64,000 nt of DNA from Methanomassiliicoccus sp. Its GTDB lineage: Archaea; Thermoplasmatota; Thermoplasmata; Methanomassiliicoccales; Methanomassiliicoccaceae. The stretch covers positions 1 to 64,000 of the forward strand of contig JAAYAX010000007.1 of NCBI GenBank assembly GCA_012719175.1, written 5' to 3'. A program made the position numbers and the translations under genes. This document shows positions 8,111-15,818 of this stretch, piece after piece (positions within the stretch are counted from its first letter, which is position 1; every line of letters begins with the position of its first letter). Under the pieces are notes generated by a model that saw nothing but the letters and a program-made list of their open reading frames with translations, ran no database searches and was not told where the DNA came from.

Positions 8111-9192
8111 CACCTCCCACCTCCTTCAGTACGTCGGGAGCGTTCCAGCTGCGCGGATAGCATCGGAGGCATCTGGCCGTAGGTGTGGATGAAAACATCG
8201 TCCACGGTAGGCCGGGGGAACCTCTCCGCCTCCGCCACTATGCGCTCCGTCTCCTCCTTGGCCTCGCTGTGAATGATCTCATTCGCCCTCTCGTCGAGTA
8301 TGCCCTTGCTCATGAGGTAGGCCTTGAGACGGACCAGGGGATCGCGTCCCTCCCATTCCTTCAGCTCCTCCTCGAGGCGGTACTTCTTGGCATCGTCCGA
8401 CGTGGTGTGGTTCCCCATGCGGTAGGTGAACGCCTCGATCAGCGTGGGACCCTCTCCCCGGCGGGCGCGCCCCACCGCCTCCTGGGTGGCGATGTACATC
8501 GCCAGCACGTCGTTGCCGTCCACCATGATGCCCGGGAACCCGTACGCCACGGCCTTCTGGGCCAGCGTAGGGGCCGCGGTCTGGCGTTGGCGGGGCATGG
8601 ATATGGCCCATTGGTTGTTTTGGACAACGAACACGTTGGGGGTGCGGAACGTCCCTGCGGAATTCAGGGCCTCATGGAAGTCACCGGTGGAGGTGGCCCC
8701 ATCGCCACAATAGCTTAGGGTGACCGTCCCCTCCTTTCGTATCATGGACGCGTAGGCCATTCCCACGGCGATGGGGAGCTGGGAGCCTACTGGGATGACC
8801 GCGGGAAGGACCCTCAGCTCCGGTGGATAATGGCTTCCCTCCTCGTTCCCCATCCAATAGAGGTAGAGCCTCAGCGGGTCCAGCCCTTTCCACAGCAGCC
8901 CTGCCAGCTCCCGGAAGGCCCAGACGAGCCAGTCGTCCTTGCCGATGACCATGGCGGGACCGAGGGACGCGGCCTCCTGACCTCTGTTTGGAGGGTATGC
9001 CCCCAGACGGCCCTGGCGCTGCAGGATCACCGCCTTCTCGTCGATCTGTCTGGCCAGCACCATGGTGCGATACGCCCTATTAAGGATCTCGGTATCGAGA
9101 TGGGGGTCCAAGGATGGGGTCACTAGCTCCCCGTCCTGGTCAAGCACCTGCAGCATCCTCTTCTTGAGGGGATCGTAGTCTTCTATCAACAT
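8110..9192 (-). CDS. pdhA: 2-oxoacid dehydrogenase E1 component, alpha subunit
   Basis: 360 residues. The thiamine-diphosphate motif is clear: YCGDGATSTGDFHEALNSAG followed by VQNNQWAIS, the GDG-X(n)-NN pattern. The phosphorylation-loop region YRMGNHTTSDDAKKYR is typical. It pairs with PdhB to form E1. The gene follows lipA by 23 bases and overlaps pdhB. The N-terminal MLIEDYDPLKKRMLQVLDQDG resembles archaeal and Gram-positive PDH/BCKDH alpha subunits, so pyruvate or branched-chain 2-oxoacids are both possible substrates. Confidence 0.93.
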   Translation of the reverse strand: MLIEDYDPLKKRMLQVLDQDGELVTPSLDPHLDTEILNRAYRTMVLARQIDEKAVILQRQGRLGAYPPNRGQEAASLGPAMVIGKDDWLVWAFRELAGLLWKGLDPLRLYLYWMGNEEGSHYPPELRVLPAVIPVGSQLPIAVGMAYASMIRKEGTVTLSYCGDGATSTGDFHEALNSAGTFRTPNVFVVQNNQWAISMPRQRQTAAPTLAQKAVAYGFPGIMVDGNDVLAMYIATQEAVGRARRGEGPTLIEAFTYRMGNHTTSDDAKKYRLEEELKEWEGRDPLVRLKAYLMSKGILDERANEIIHSEAKEETERIVAEAERFPRPTVDDVFIHTYGQMPPMLSAQLERSRRTEGGGR

Positions 9193-9215
9193 GTCGGGGT
9201 CTCCTTGTCATCACG

Positions 9216-10073
9216 TTAAAGGGTGGGGAAAGAGCTCCTCATGAGAGGACCGGAGGCCACATGGCGGAACCCCAGGTCCTGCGCCTCCTTGGAGAGCCTC
9301 TGGAATATCTCCGGATGTACGTACTCGTGGACCTCCAGTAGGCCGTTCCGGGGACGGAGGTACTGGCCCATGACGACCGTTTCCGTTCCTGCCTTCCGCA
9401 GGTCCCCCAGGGTTTCGATGACCTCATCGTACCGCTCTCCCAGGCCCAGCATGAGGGAGCTCTTGGTCACCATATAAGGGTCCAACCTCCTGATGGTCCG
9501 CAGGGTCTCCAGTGTGCCTTCGTATGTGGACCGGGGGTCCCTTATGTCCTGAAGGCGCCTGACGGTCTCGATGTTGTGGCCGAGCACATCGGGCCCGGAC
9601 TCCACGATTGAGCGGAGGTCGTCCTCGGAGGCGCGCATGTCCGGTATCAGCAGCTCGATGCTTGCGCTTGGATGCTCGCTGTGTATGGCGTCCACCACCG
9701 CACGGTATTGCCCCGCACCCTGATCTGGCAGATCATCCCTGGTCACTGACGTGATCACCACATGCTTCAATCCCAGTTCCGCCACCGCCGAGGCGATCCT
9801 CATCGGCTCCTCCCGGTCCAGGGGTTCAGGCACCCCATGGTCCACCGCGCAGAAGGCACAGCTGCGGGTGCAGGTACGGCCCAGGATGAGGAAAGTTGCA
9901 TGTCCTAGCGACCAGCAGTATCCCAGGTTAGGACAGTGGGCCGAGTCGCATATTGTACGGAGACCGCAGGAACGGAGCGTTTCCCGGACCTTGGGGAATA
10001 CGTCCCCGGTTGACGCTCTCACCTTCAACCATTCGGGCTTTCCTCCGACGACCATCGGTTTTAGTATGGTCAT
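9216..10073 (-). CDS. lipA: Lipoyl synthase
   Basis: 285 residues. It has the two iron-sulfur sites of the family: the auxiliary cluster C42-x4-C47-x5-C53 (CDSAHCPNLGYC) and the radical-SAM motif C68-x3-C72-x2-C75 (CTRSCAFC). The C-terminal RSSFPTL carries the conserved RSS serine that ligates the auxiliary cluster. It inserts two sulfurs into an octanoyl chain on E2. It is the first gene of the PDH operon, so lipoate can be made as well as scavenged by LplA/LplB. No LipB or LipM octanoyltransferase is visible here. It is divergent from the DUF2769 gene at 10154. Confidence 0.96.
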   Translation of the reverse strand: MTILKPMVVGGKPEWLKVRASTGDVFPKVRETLRSCGLRTICDSAHCPNLGYCWSLGHATFLILGRTCTRSCAFCAVDHGVPEPLDREEPMRIASAVAELGLKHVVITSVTRDDLPDQGAGQYRAVVDAIHSEHPSASIELLIPDMRASEDDLRSIVESGPDVLGHNIETVRRLQDIRDPRSTYEGTLETLRTIRRLDPYMVTKSSLMLGLGERYDEVIETLGDLRKAGTETVVMGQYLRPRNGLLEVHEYVHPEIFQRLSKEAQDLGFRHVASGPLMRSSFPTL

Positions 10074-10153
10074 CGCTGAATGAAATAAGCAGCGGAGGTC
10101 CAGCCCCGCTACCGCTAAATACTCCCGCTCTCGGATATCTATGCGGTGATCAA

Positions 10154-10459
10154 ATGGACGCTTACGAGAAGTTGCGGGGCGACCTAGACTCCAGTGTCAA
10201 AGAGGACAGGGAGAGAGCGATCGAGGCGCTGAGGTCCGAGTGCATGTGCCCGGGCTGCCCTATATACAACAAGTGTGCCGAGGAGGCGGGGGAGCTACTT
10301 TACTGCTTCCTGGGGCGCAGCCAAGGATGCATCACCAGCGAGGACCTGGGGTGCGTATGCCTGATGGACTGCCCGGTGGCGAACCGGGCGGGACTGGACA
10401 ATCTGTTCTACTGCACCAAGGGCACCGAGGCGGAGATCAGGAAAAACCCGCCGGAGTGA
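10154..10459 (+). CDS. DUF2769-type cysteine-rich protein
   Basis: 101 residues starting at the ATG at 10154. Twelve cysteines fall in paired motifs: CMCPGCPIYNKC, LLYCFLGRSQGC, CVCLMDCPV and LFYCTKGTEAEIR, the DUF2769 arrangement frequent in methanogens. Function is unknown; metal or Fe-S binding is likely from cysteine spacing. A CTAAATACT element 35-40 nt upstream is a probable TATA box. A second, more divergent copy lies at 11514, on the other side of the SDR gene. Confidence 0.8.
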   Translation: MDAYEKLRGDLDSSVKEDRERAIEALRSECMCPGCPIYNKCAEEAGELLYCFLGRSQGCITSEDLGCVCLMDCPVANRAGLDNLFYCTKGTEAEIRKNPPE

Positions 10460-10494
10460 CCGCCCATTAGAAACGATTATTTCCACGCCGGCCG

Positions 10495-11442
10495 ATGGCC
10501 AGGATGATGAGCTCGAAGGAGAGGGAGTGGAGCGCGGAGACCGTAGGCCGCATCGATGACCTGAACATCATCGTCACCGGCGGAGCCTCCGGTCTGGGGG
10601 CGAGGATCTCCCGCATCCTGGCGGAGAAGGGTGGTCGGATCACCATAGCCGACATCGACACCAGGGGCGCAGGGATGGTGGCCGATGAGATCCGCCGGTC
10701 CGTACCCGGCGCGGAGCCTGAGGTCCGGAGACTGGACCTGGGGGACCTGAGCTCAGTGGAGCGCTTTTCTGCAGCGTACCGGGCTGAGCATGACCAGCTG
10801 GGCCTTCTCCTGAACAATGCCGGCATCATGACCCCTCCTTACCGGACGACGGCGCAGGGATTCGAGTCCCAGTGGGGGGTGAACCACCTGGGCCACTTCG
10901 CCCTCACTGCAGGACTGCTCGAACTGCTCGCCGCGACCCCCGGGTCGCGGGTGGTGGTGCAGACCAGCTGTGTACACCGAGGAGGCAATATCCGCTTCTC
11001 GGACATCAGCTCCGAGCGGTCGTACTCGCCTTGGCGCGCATATAAGCAGAGCAAGCTCGCTACCCTGCTCTTCGCTCGTGAGCTGCACCGCCGGCTGGAG
11101 CTCGCCGGGCTGGGATCGCCGGCCTGTGTGGGCTCCCACCCCGGCCTGGTGAACACCCCGCTGTATCAGAACACCCAGCTCATGCGGTGGTACCTGCGCC
11201 CGTTCATGCATAGCATCGATGACGGGGTCCAGCCTGCCCTGAGAGCTTGCCTCGATCCGTTGGTGAAGGGCGGGGAGCTCATCGGTCCCGACGGATGGAT
11301 GGAGTTCAAGGGCCGACCGGTGAGGGTGCGGCCTCACAACCGGGGAAGGGACATGGATCTGGCGACCAGGGTATGGGAGCTGTCGGAGGGGATGACAGGC
11401 ATCGACCTCGGCGCTCATATCACATCTATGGGCCGCCGGTGA
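10495..11442 (+). CDS. Short-chain dehydrogenase/reductase (retinol-dehydrogenase-like)
   Basis: 315 residues. Rossmann signature TGGASGLGARI, second motif LLLNNAGIM, catalytic YxxxK in AYKQSKLATLLF, and a serine-containing strand before it (VVVQTSCVHRGG). The acidic IADID after beta-2 suggests NAD preference, though this is weak. The C-terminal part (GSHPGLVNTPLY) matches the WWOX/RDH-type extended SDR group. Substrate is unknown. It lies between two DUF2769 genes on the same strand, 35 nt after the first. An inner ATG at 10504 is an alternative start. Confidence 0.88.
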   Translation: MARMMSSKEREWSAETVGRIDDLNIIVTGGASGLGARISRILAEKGGRITIADIDTRGAGMVADEIRRSVPGAEPEVRRLDLGDLSSVERFSAAYRAEHDQLGLLLNNAGIMTPPYRTTAQGFESQWGVNHLGHFALTAGLLELLAATPGSRVVVQTSCVHRGGNIRFSDISSERSYSPWRAYKQSKLATLLFARELHRRLELAGLGSPACVGSHPGLVNTPLYQNTQLMRWYLRPFMHSIDDGVQPALRACLDPLVKGGELIGPDGWMEFKGRPVRVRPHNRGRDMDLATRVWELSEGMTGIDLGAHITSMGRR

Positions 11443-11513
11443 CCCGTGGGCATGATGATATCGGCTGCGGATGCCGCAATGATTGATATTGTGTGGGAAC
11501 GTTGACATGAGCG

Positions 11514-11795
11514 ATGCGCAACATCGATGAACTTAACCGGATGACGCCGGAGAAGAGGAAGGCCGAGATCGCGAGCATGCGGTCGAAGTGCCCGTGCGCC
11601 AAGTGCCCCTCCTTCACGGAGTGTGCCAAGGAACGGGACGAGAAGATGTTCTGCTTCTACGGGCGCTCCCCGGACTGCATATCGCGTGAGCTGAAGTGCA
11701 TCTGCCCCAAGTGTCCGGTGCACGCGGAGTTCGGGTTCAAAGGCCTGCATTATTGCACCCGGGGTGGCGAGAGGACGACCCCCAAGCGGTTCTGA
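11514..11795 (+). CDS. DUF2769-type cysteine-rich protein, second copy
   Basis: 93 residues. It has the same cysteine plan as the protein at 10154: CPCAKCPSFTEC, MFCFYGRSPDC, CICPKCPV and LHYCTRGG. Overall identity looks modest outside the cysteines, so the pair is an old duplication. Unknown function. The ATG at 11514 is used because an upstream ATG at 11506 runs into a stop in another frame. Confidence 0.78.
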   Translation: MRNIDELNRMTPEKRKAEIASMRSKCPCAKCPSFTECAKERDEKMFCFYGRSPDCISRELKCICPKCPVHAEFGFKGLHYCTRGGERTTPKRF

Positions 11796-11879
11796 TCCGT
11801 CAGCTTTCCATCTCTTGAGGCCCTGAGCTCCAATGGCTTGGAGCGTGCTTCACACCAATGTTAAAATATTCTCTTTTTA

Positions 11880-12854
11880 ATGCAGCCAAATAAGAAGTGG
11901 TGGTAGTCGACGGCAACACACAGCGGTTCTCGGATTGCGATCATAGCGGCCATCATCGGGAACCTGGCCATCGCCATTGTCAAGTTCATCGCCGCCGCTT
12001 TAACCGGCTCCTCGGCCATGATCTCTGAGGGCATCCACTCCATCGTGGACACAGGTAACGGGATCCTCCTGCTCCTGGGATTGAAACGGGCCAAGCGGCC
12101 TGCCGACGAGAGCCATCCCTTCGGGTACGGCAAGTCGTTGTACTTCTGGACGAATATCGTCGCAATATCCATCTTCGGCATCGGCGGTGGAATGTCCCTA
12201 TACGAGGGCATCACGTACATCCTGGCAGTGACCCCCAGCACGGTGCTGGGGGACCCAACGGCTGCGTACATCGTGCTCGCGATAGCCATCCTCATCGAGA
12301 GTGTCACATTCGCGATCGCCATAAGACAGTTCAACCAAGCGAAGGGCGTGAAGAGCTCCATGGAGTTCTTGAAGGAGTCCAAGGACCCAAGCCTCTACAC
12401 TGTGGTCCTCGAGGACAGTGCCGCACTGCTCGGCCTTGTCTTCGCGTTCCTTGGCATATTCTTCGGTCACTTGTTCCACAACCCATACCTCGATGGCTTG
12501 GCATCCATCGCCATCGGTATTCTTCTGATGAGCGTTGCTTGGTTCCTGGCCCACCGGACCAGCGGCCTGCTGCTTGGTGAGGGCGTCAGCAGGGAAATGC
12601 TGGCGGACATCCGGAAGCGTGTGGAGGCGGACCCCTCGGTGGAGCGCTCCGGGGACATCCTCACGATGTACCTGGGCCCGCACGATCTGCTCATCAACAT
12701 GGGCGTGTGCTTCGTCGTCGGCACCACGGCCGAGCAGATGCATGAGGCCATCCGCCGCATCGAGGCTGAGCTCCGTAAAGCGTATCCTGAGACCAACAGA
12801 GTGTATATCGAAGCTGAATCGCTGCCTGCCGTAGCCACGAAATGTCCAGATTGA
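11880..12854 (+). CDS. Cation diffusion facilitator (CDF) transporter with interrupted 5' end
   Basis: From 12018 on this is a clear CDF efflux protein: AMISEGIHSIVDTGNG carries the HxxxD metal-site pair, DESHPFGYGK follows, and a cytoplasmic ferredoxin-like domain ends the protein. The first transmembrane helix (IAIIAAIIGNLAIAIVKFIAAALTG) is encoded upstream of 12018, yet no ATG, GTG or TTG exists between it and an in-frame TAG at 11904-11906. An ATG at 11880 is in frame before that TAG. A TATA box (11861-11870) predicts transcription from about 11890, near a GTG at 11897 in another frame; one surplus base around 11933 would join it to the main frame. Either TAG is read through or there is an indel. 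Confidence 0.8.
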
Positions 12855-12914
12855 GCTATCGGTCTTTTTGGATGGATTCCGATCCCTCTGAGAAAGTGGG
12901 ATAGGTGGTCAGGC

Positions 12915-13142
12915 TTAAGTCTGCGATCCCCTTTCCTCTGCCAGCTTGCTGAAGTACTCTACCGAGCTGGGGTTGGTGACGTCTATGGTCAGGATGATGT
13001 TGTCCTCTTCCTCCTCCGCGTCCTTGACGAAACCTATCAGGATGTTCTCATCACCGAACGGGCAAAAGCCCTCGGCTTTGAACCTCTCCAACAGTCCCTG
13101 GGCAAGCTTGTCGGCCTTCGGGGAGGTTATTCGGACGATCAC
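12915..13142 (-). CDS. Small conserved-looking protein, unknown function
   Basis: 75 residues, not recognised. It has an alternating beta/alpha pattern: MIVRITSPKADKLAQGLLERFKAEGF, then strands ILIGFVKDA and NIILTIDVT around the acidic loop EEEED, then an amphipathic C-terminal helix. That is compatible with a small ferredoxin-like (ACT/RRM-type) fold, an inference from pattern only. It lies between the CDF gene and the SRP RNA promoter, on the opposite strand to both. Confidence 0.55.
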   Translation of the reverse strand: MIVRITSPKADKLAQGLLERFKAEGFCPFGDENILIGFVKDAEEEEDNIILTIDVTNPSSVEYFSKLAEERGSQT

Positions 13143-13276
13143 GCTCAGGACTCGAGTCCTGTTTATTTAGATTGGTCGCCTCGGTTCGTGTGTTCTGATA
13201 GTGAAACCACCCGCTGCCCTTGCATCATCATTGATATCCGGTCCAGAGTATCAGCCTGAGCCAGCACTTCGCAAGG

Positions 13277-13284
13277 AATATATA
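13277..13284 (+). promoter_or_regulatory. TATA box of the SRP RNA gene
   Basis: AATATATA at 13277-13284, preceded by the purine-rich GCAAGG that could act as a BRE. It lies 20-25 nt upstream of the predicted 5' end of the SRP RNA, the normal archaeal spacing. Confidence 0.7.
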
Positions 13285-13297
13285 GGTTCAGCATCTT

Positions 13298-13624
13298 AGG
13301 AGGGGCGCTAGGCTCGACCGGGACGTTCGGCACGCCCTTTTACACCGCAGACGTCGATAGCGGGGGTGACAACGGGGGACGCCGTAACCGGAAAGGCGCG
13401 GGCCCTGCCAACGACTATGAGGCCTCGTCCTATGGGGTTGGAGGCGGTTAGGAGGCGCGATCGGAGGGTCGCGCGCCTTTCCCTGGTCACGGAGAACGGG
13501 TCAGGCCCTGACGGGAGCAGCCTTACCGTGGACTACTAACGCTCAAAGGGGAGCGGGGCTGAGAAGCTGGTAGGACAACTCGTGTTGATCCGAGCGGCTA
13601 CCTTCGTGGCCTAGCACCTTCTTC
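13298..13624 (+). ncRNA. ffs: Signal recognition particle RNA (7S RNA)
   Basis: About 325 nt. The 5' end AGGAGGGGCGCTAGGC pairs with the 3' end GGCCTAGCACCTTCTT. The Alu-domain sequence GGACGTTCGGCACGCCC with TTTTACACCGC is the classic archaeal 5' domain. The S-domain helix 8 reads GGTCAGGCCC-TGAC-GGGAGCAGCC (13499-13522), aligning with the conserved CAGG/AGCAG internal loop that binds SRP54. The apical tetraloop is UGAC (13509-13512), not GGAA. GTGGACTACTAACGC follows as helix 6/8 flank. It scaffolds SRP19/SRP54 for membrane-protein targeting. The 3' end overlaps the stop of the convergent gene at 13623. Confidence 0.93.
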
Positions 13625-14618
13625 ATCTTTGTGCATGTGAAGGCAACTTGCTCGGATCGCATCCAGTTATCACGTCATGCTTCAGGTCGAACACCACTGC
13701 GGTAGACTCATTATCAGATATGACCAGCTCATTGGTGTCGTTCACCATTCCCACGACAGCGGCGGTGATGCCGACCGTATCGAAGATCTCTATGATCTCA
13801 CGGGAACAGCCAGGATCACACGTTATCGTAAAACCGCAGCCCTGGTAGGCAAGTAACCACTGCTCGAAATCGACGTCCTGGGGACGGGGGATCCTATCAA
13901 GCTCCACCCTGCCACCCTTACCGCTGGTCTCCAGGAGCATTCCCAGAGTGCCTATGCACCCCGGATTGCTGATGTCCTTTCCGGAACGGACAAGATGCCT
14001 CTTGCCGATCTCGTTCATGATCAGCATCTGCTTGCGGCAGGTCTCCGAGTCCTTCAAGGATGTGGTGTCCCATGCATACGGAAGTGCGGTAGGAAAGAAG
14101 CCGATGAGGTCCATCGCGAATATGATGTCATCGCCCGCCCTGGCAGTATGAGAATAGATGACCGAGTCTCTTCGGGCTGTGCCGAGAACAGCAACGTCGA
14201 TGGCGTTGTATCCACAATCAGGGTGGGTATGACCGCCGACGATGGGGACCCCGAACTTCTGCACCGCAGCCTCCATGCCTTTCATGACCTGAGCGCAGAC
14301 GTTCTCCTCCTTCATGGAGACAATGTCCACCATGGCCAACGGCACACCGCCCATGGCGGAGATGTCGTTCAGGTTCACAAGAACAGCGAAGTAACCAGCA
14401 TAGAATGGATTGGTCTTCATCAGGCTTTCCATGATTCCATCAGCGGCCAGAAGAAGAACGTCGTCATTGAAACCGATGACCGCGGCATCATCTCCATAGG
14501 CTGCGAGGACGTTGTCCTGAGGAATGAGGGGGAAGAAACCTATGACCTCGGAAATGGTCCTCTTGCGGGTTACCCCCGGATACTTCCTGAGCTTCTCTGC
14601 AAGAGCTTGCAGGTCCAT
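13623..14618 (-). CDS. AIR synthase-related protein, probable methanogenesis marker protein 2
   Basis: 331 residues of the PurM/SelD/ThiL ATP-binding superfamily: AYGDDAAVIGF near residue 40 is the N-terminal phosphate/Mg motif, and VPIVGGHTHPD is the second. The combination GVTRKRTISEVI at the start, LNDISAMGGVPLAMVD, and ISNPGCIGTLGMLLETSGKGG matches what I recall of methanogenesis marker 2 proteins, which occur in methanogens and relatives and have unknown substrate. A generic AIRS-like kinase is the alternative. The presumed assignment is one of the main hints that the host is a methanogen lineage. Confidence 0.78.
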   Translation of the reverse strand: MDLQALAEKLRKYPGVTRKRTISEVIGFFPLIPQDNVLAAYGDDAAVIGFNDDVLLLAADGIMESLMKTNPFYAGYFAVLVNLNDISAMGGVPLAMVDIVSMKEENVCAQVMKGMEAAVQKFGVPIVGGHTHPDCGYNAIDVAVLGTARRDSVIYSHTARAGDDIIFAMDLIGFFPTALPYAWDTTSLKDSETCRKQMLIMNEIGKRHLVRSGKDISNPGCIGTLGMLLETSGKGGRVELDRIPRPQDVDFEQWLLAYQGCGFTITCDPGCSREIIEIFDTVGITAAVVGMVNDTNELVISDNESTAVVFDLKHDVITGCDPSKLPSHAQR

Positions 14619-14672
14619 ATTCGAGTCAATAGATGCATGGCTTAAATAAATTATTCAGGCTTGGAAAAAGAG

Positions 14673-15272
14673 TTAGGACTTCTCACCGATGCCGAAATCC
14701 AATTTAGTCTGTTTTGTCTCACGTATGAGATTGGAGAAACCCAGAAGGTCGCAAAGGATCGACGATAGAAGGTCCTCGAACTTCGGGGCGAGAGCGGGAT
14801 CATCGTGAATGTAAGCAAGGTTCACATCCAGGATCTTAATGCCTGCCCTCTGCAGGAATTTTTTCACATCTTGCTTTTCCTCGTTGCTCACCTGCATCGC
14901 GGGGGGCATGTCTCTGACCCCAGCCCTCCTGAGCTCCTCGAAGAATATTGGCCGGTGGAACAACCTGTATAGTGTATAAAGGATCAGAAGATCGGCTTCG
15001 GGACCATTGCTTATAATTCTTGCCCCATCTCCAACGATCTCGTAGACGTCCTTATCCTTCCCTTTTCCAAGGAGGTAAACCTTTGCAGGTGGCACATCCT
15101 TTTCCTTAAGATAATTGTTATCGGTCAGAGCCCTCAGATAACCCGTCAGGATGAGCCGATGAAGGTTTACGCCCCTCTCACCTAGTTCCTTTGATAAGGC
15201 GCTTATGGATTTACCATCATTCTTTAAAATATCGAATATATGTTCCTTCAATGCCCTATCTGGATTAAACAT
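14673..15272 (-). CDS. Putative winged-helix transcription regulator
   Basis: 199 residues, family not recognised. The N-terminal 65 residues read like a winged helix: LKEHIFDILKNDGKSISALSKELGERGVNLHRLILTGYLRALTDNNYLKE, i.e. helix, helix-turn-helix, then a wing (KVYLLGKG). The middle (EADLLILYTLYRLFHRPIFFEELRRAG) and the C-terminus are helical with no metal motif. A 12-bp-periodic motif sits directly in front of its start codon, and related motifs occur upstream of nrdD, which suggests it binds its own promoter and perhaps nrdD; that is inference. Confidence 0.6.
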   Translation of the reverse strand: MFNPDRALKEHIFDILKNDGKSISALSKELGERGVNLHRLILTGYLRALTDNNYLKEKDVPPAKVYLLGKGKDKDVYEIVGDGARIISNGPEADLLILYTLYRLFHRPIFFEELRRAGVRDMPPAMQVSNEEKQDVKKFLQRAGIKILDVNLAYIHDDPALAPKFEDLLSSILCDLLGFSNLIRETKQTKLDFGIGEKS

Positions 15273-15304
15273 TTTATCAGATATGGTAACAGATTTGGTA
15301 AATA
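15272..15304 (-). promoter_or_regulatory. Periodic operator-like motif at the regulator start
   Basis: TTTTATCAGATATGGTAACA (15272-15291) followed by a second TGGTAA; the two TGGTAA copies begin at 15284 and 15296, a 12-bp period. The first 20 bases recur exactly at 46770-46789, again with two TGGTAA copies 12 bp apart. The motif abuts the ATG of the winged-helix-like gene. Confidence 0.55.
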
Positions 15305-15818
15305 AATAATTGATTTGTACATTCTACATTATAAGTTATTAGAAAGCATTGATATCAAGTTCCTTATTACCTCATCGTGCCTCGATTGCATAATCTGTTC
15401 CGAGTATCCTAACATATTGTAGATCGCAGATATCTCGCTATCTTTAACATTCTCTAGATTAGAGATAAATAGAAAATTCTAAGGTCATAAACTCCGGGTA
15501 GTGTTATTGATGATGATAACTATCGAACGACAAAACAATAATTCTTTTTGATGTATAATATATATTCTGACTATCAAGAACAATAATAAACAAACTTGAA
15601 AATATTGGATTTTTTGTTCATTTTTCATACAGTTTCAGGATGCTGGCTCATTCATCTGATAACAAATATGGTATTGAATCTGATAACAAACTCTTTTTTG
15701 AATGGACATTTTTGCATTCCTATTGTACCAGGTTCTTGTCAAAATTACACTTATACCCAATCCTCAATTGTCCTTTTTGTTCAATCAATAGCGAAATGGT
15801 AGGGGCACGAGTGGTATA
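15305..15818. other. Long AT-rich intergenic region upstream of nrdD
   Basis: About 510 bases without a credible gene between the divergent regulator and nrdD. It is much more AT-rich than the flanks. It holds a repeated ATCTGATAACAAA (15654-15666 and 15678-15690, 24 bp apart) with TATGGTA between the copies. A short hydrophobic open frame at 15596-15802 has no ribosome-binding signal and is probably chance. Confidence 0.5.
15654..15690. promoter_or_regulatory. Direct repeat ATCTGATAACAAA upstream of nrdD
   Basis: Two exact 13-base copies start 24 bp apart (twice the 12-bp period seen at 15284/15296 and 46782/46794). ATCTGATAA is the reverse complement of TTATCAGAT in those motifs. It lies 130-165 nt before the nrdD start, so it could serve as a distal operator. 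Confidence 0.45.

Noticed and set aside
15596-15802. 68-codon hydrophobic open frame upstream of nrdD
   Set aside because: AT-rich chance frame overlapping the repeat motif; no start signal and no pattern beyond hydrophobicity.
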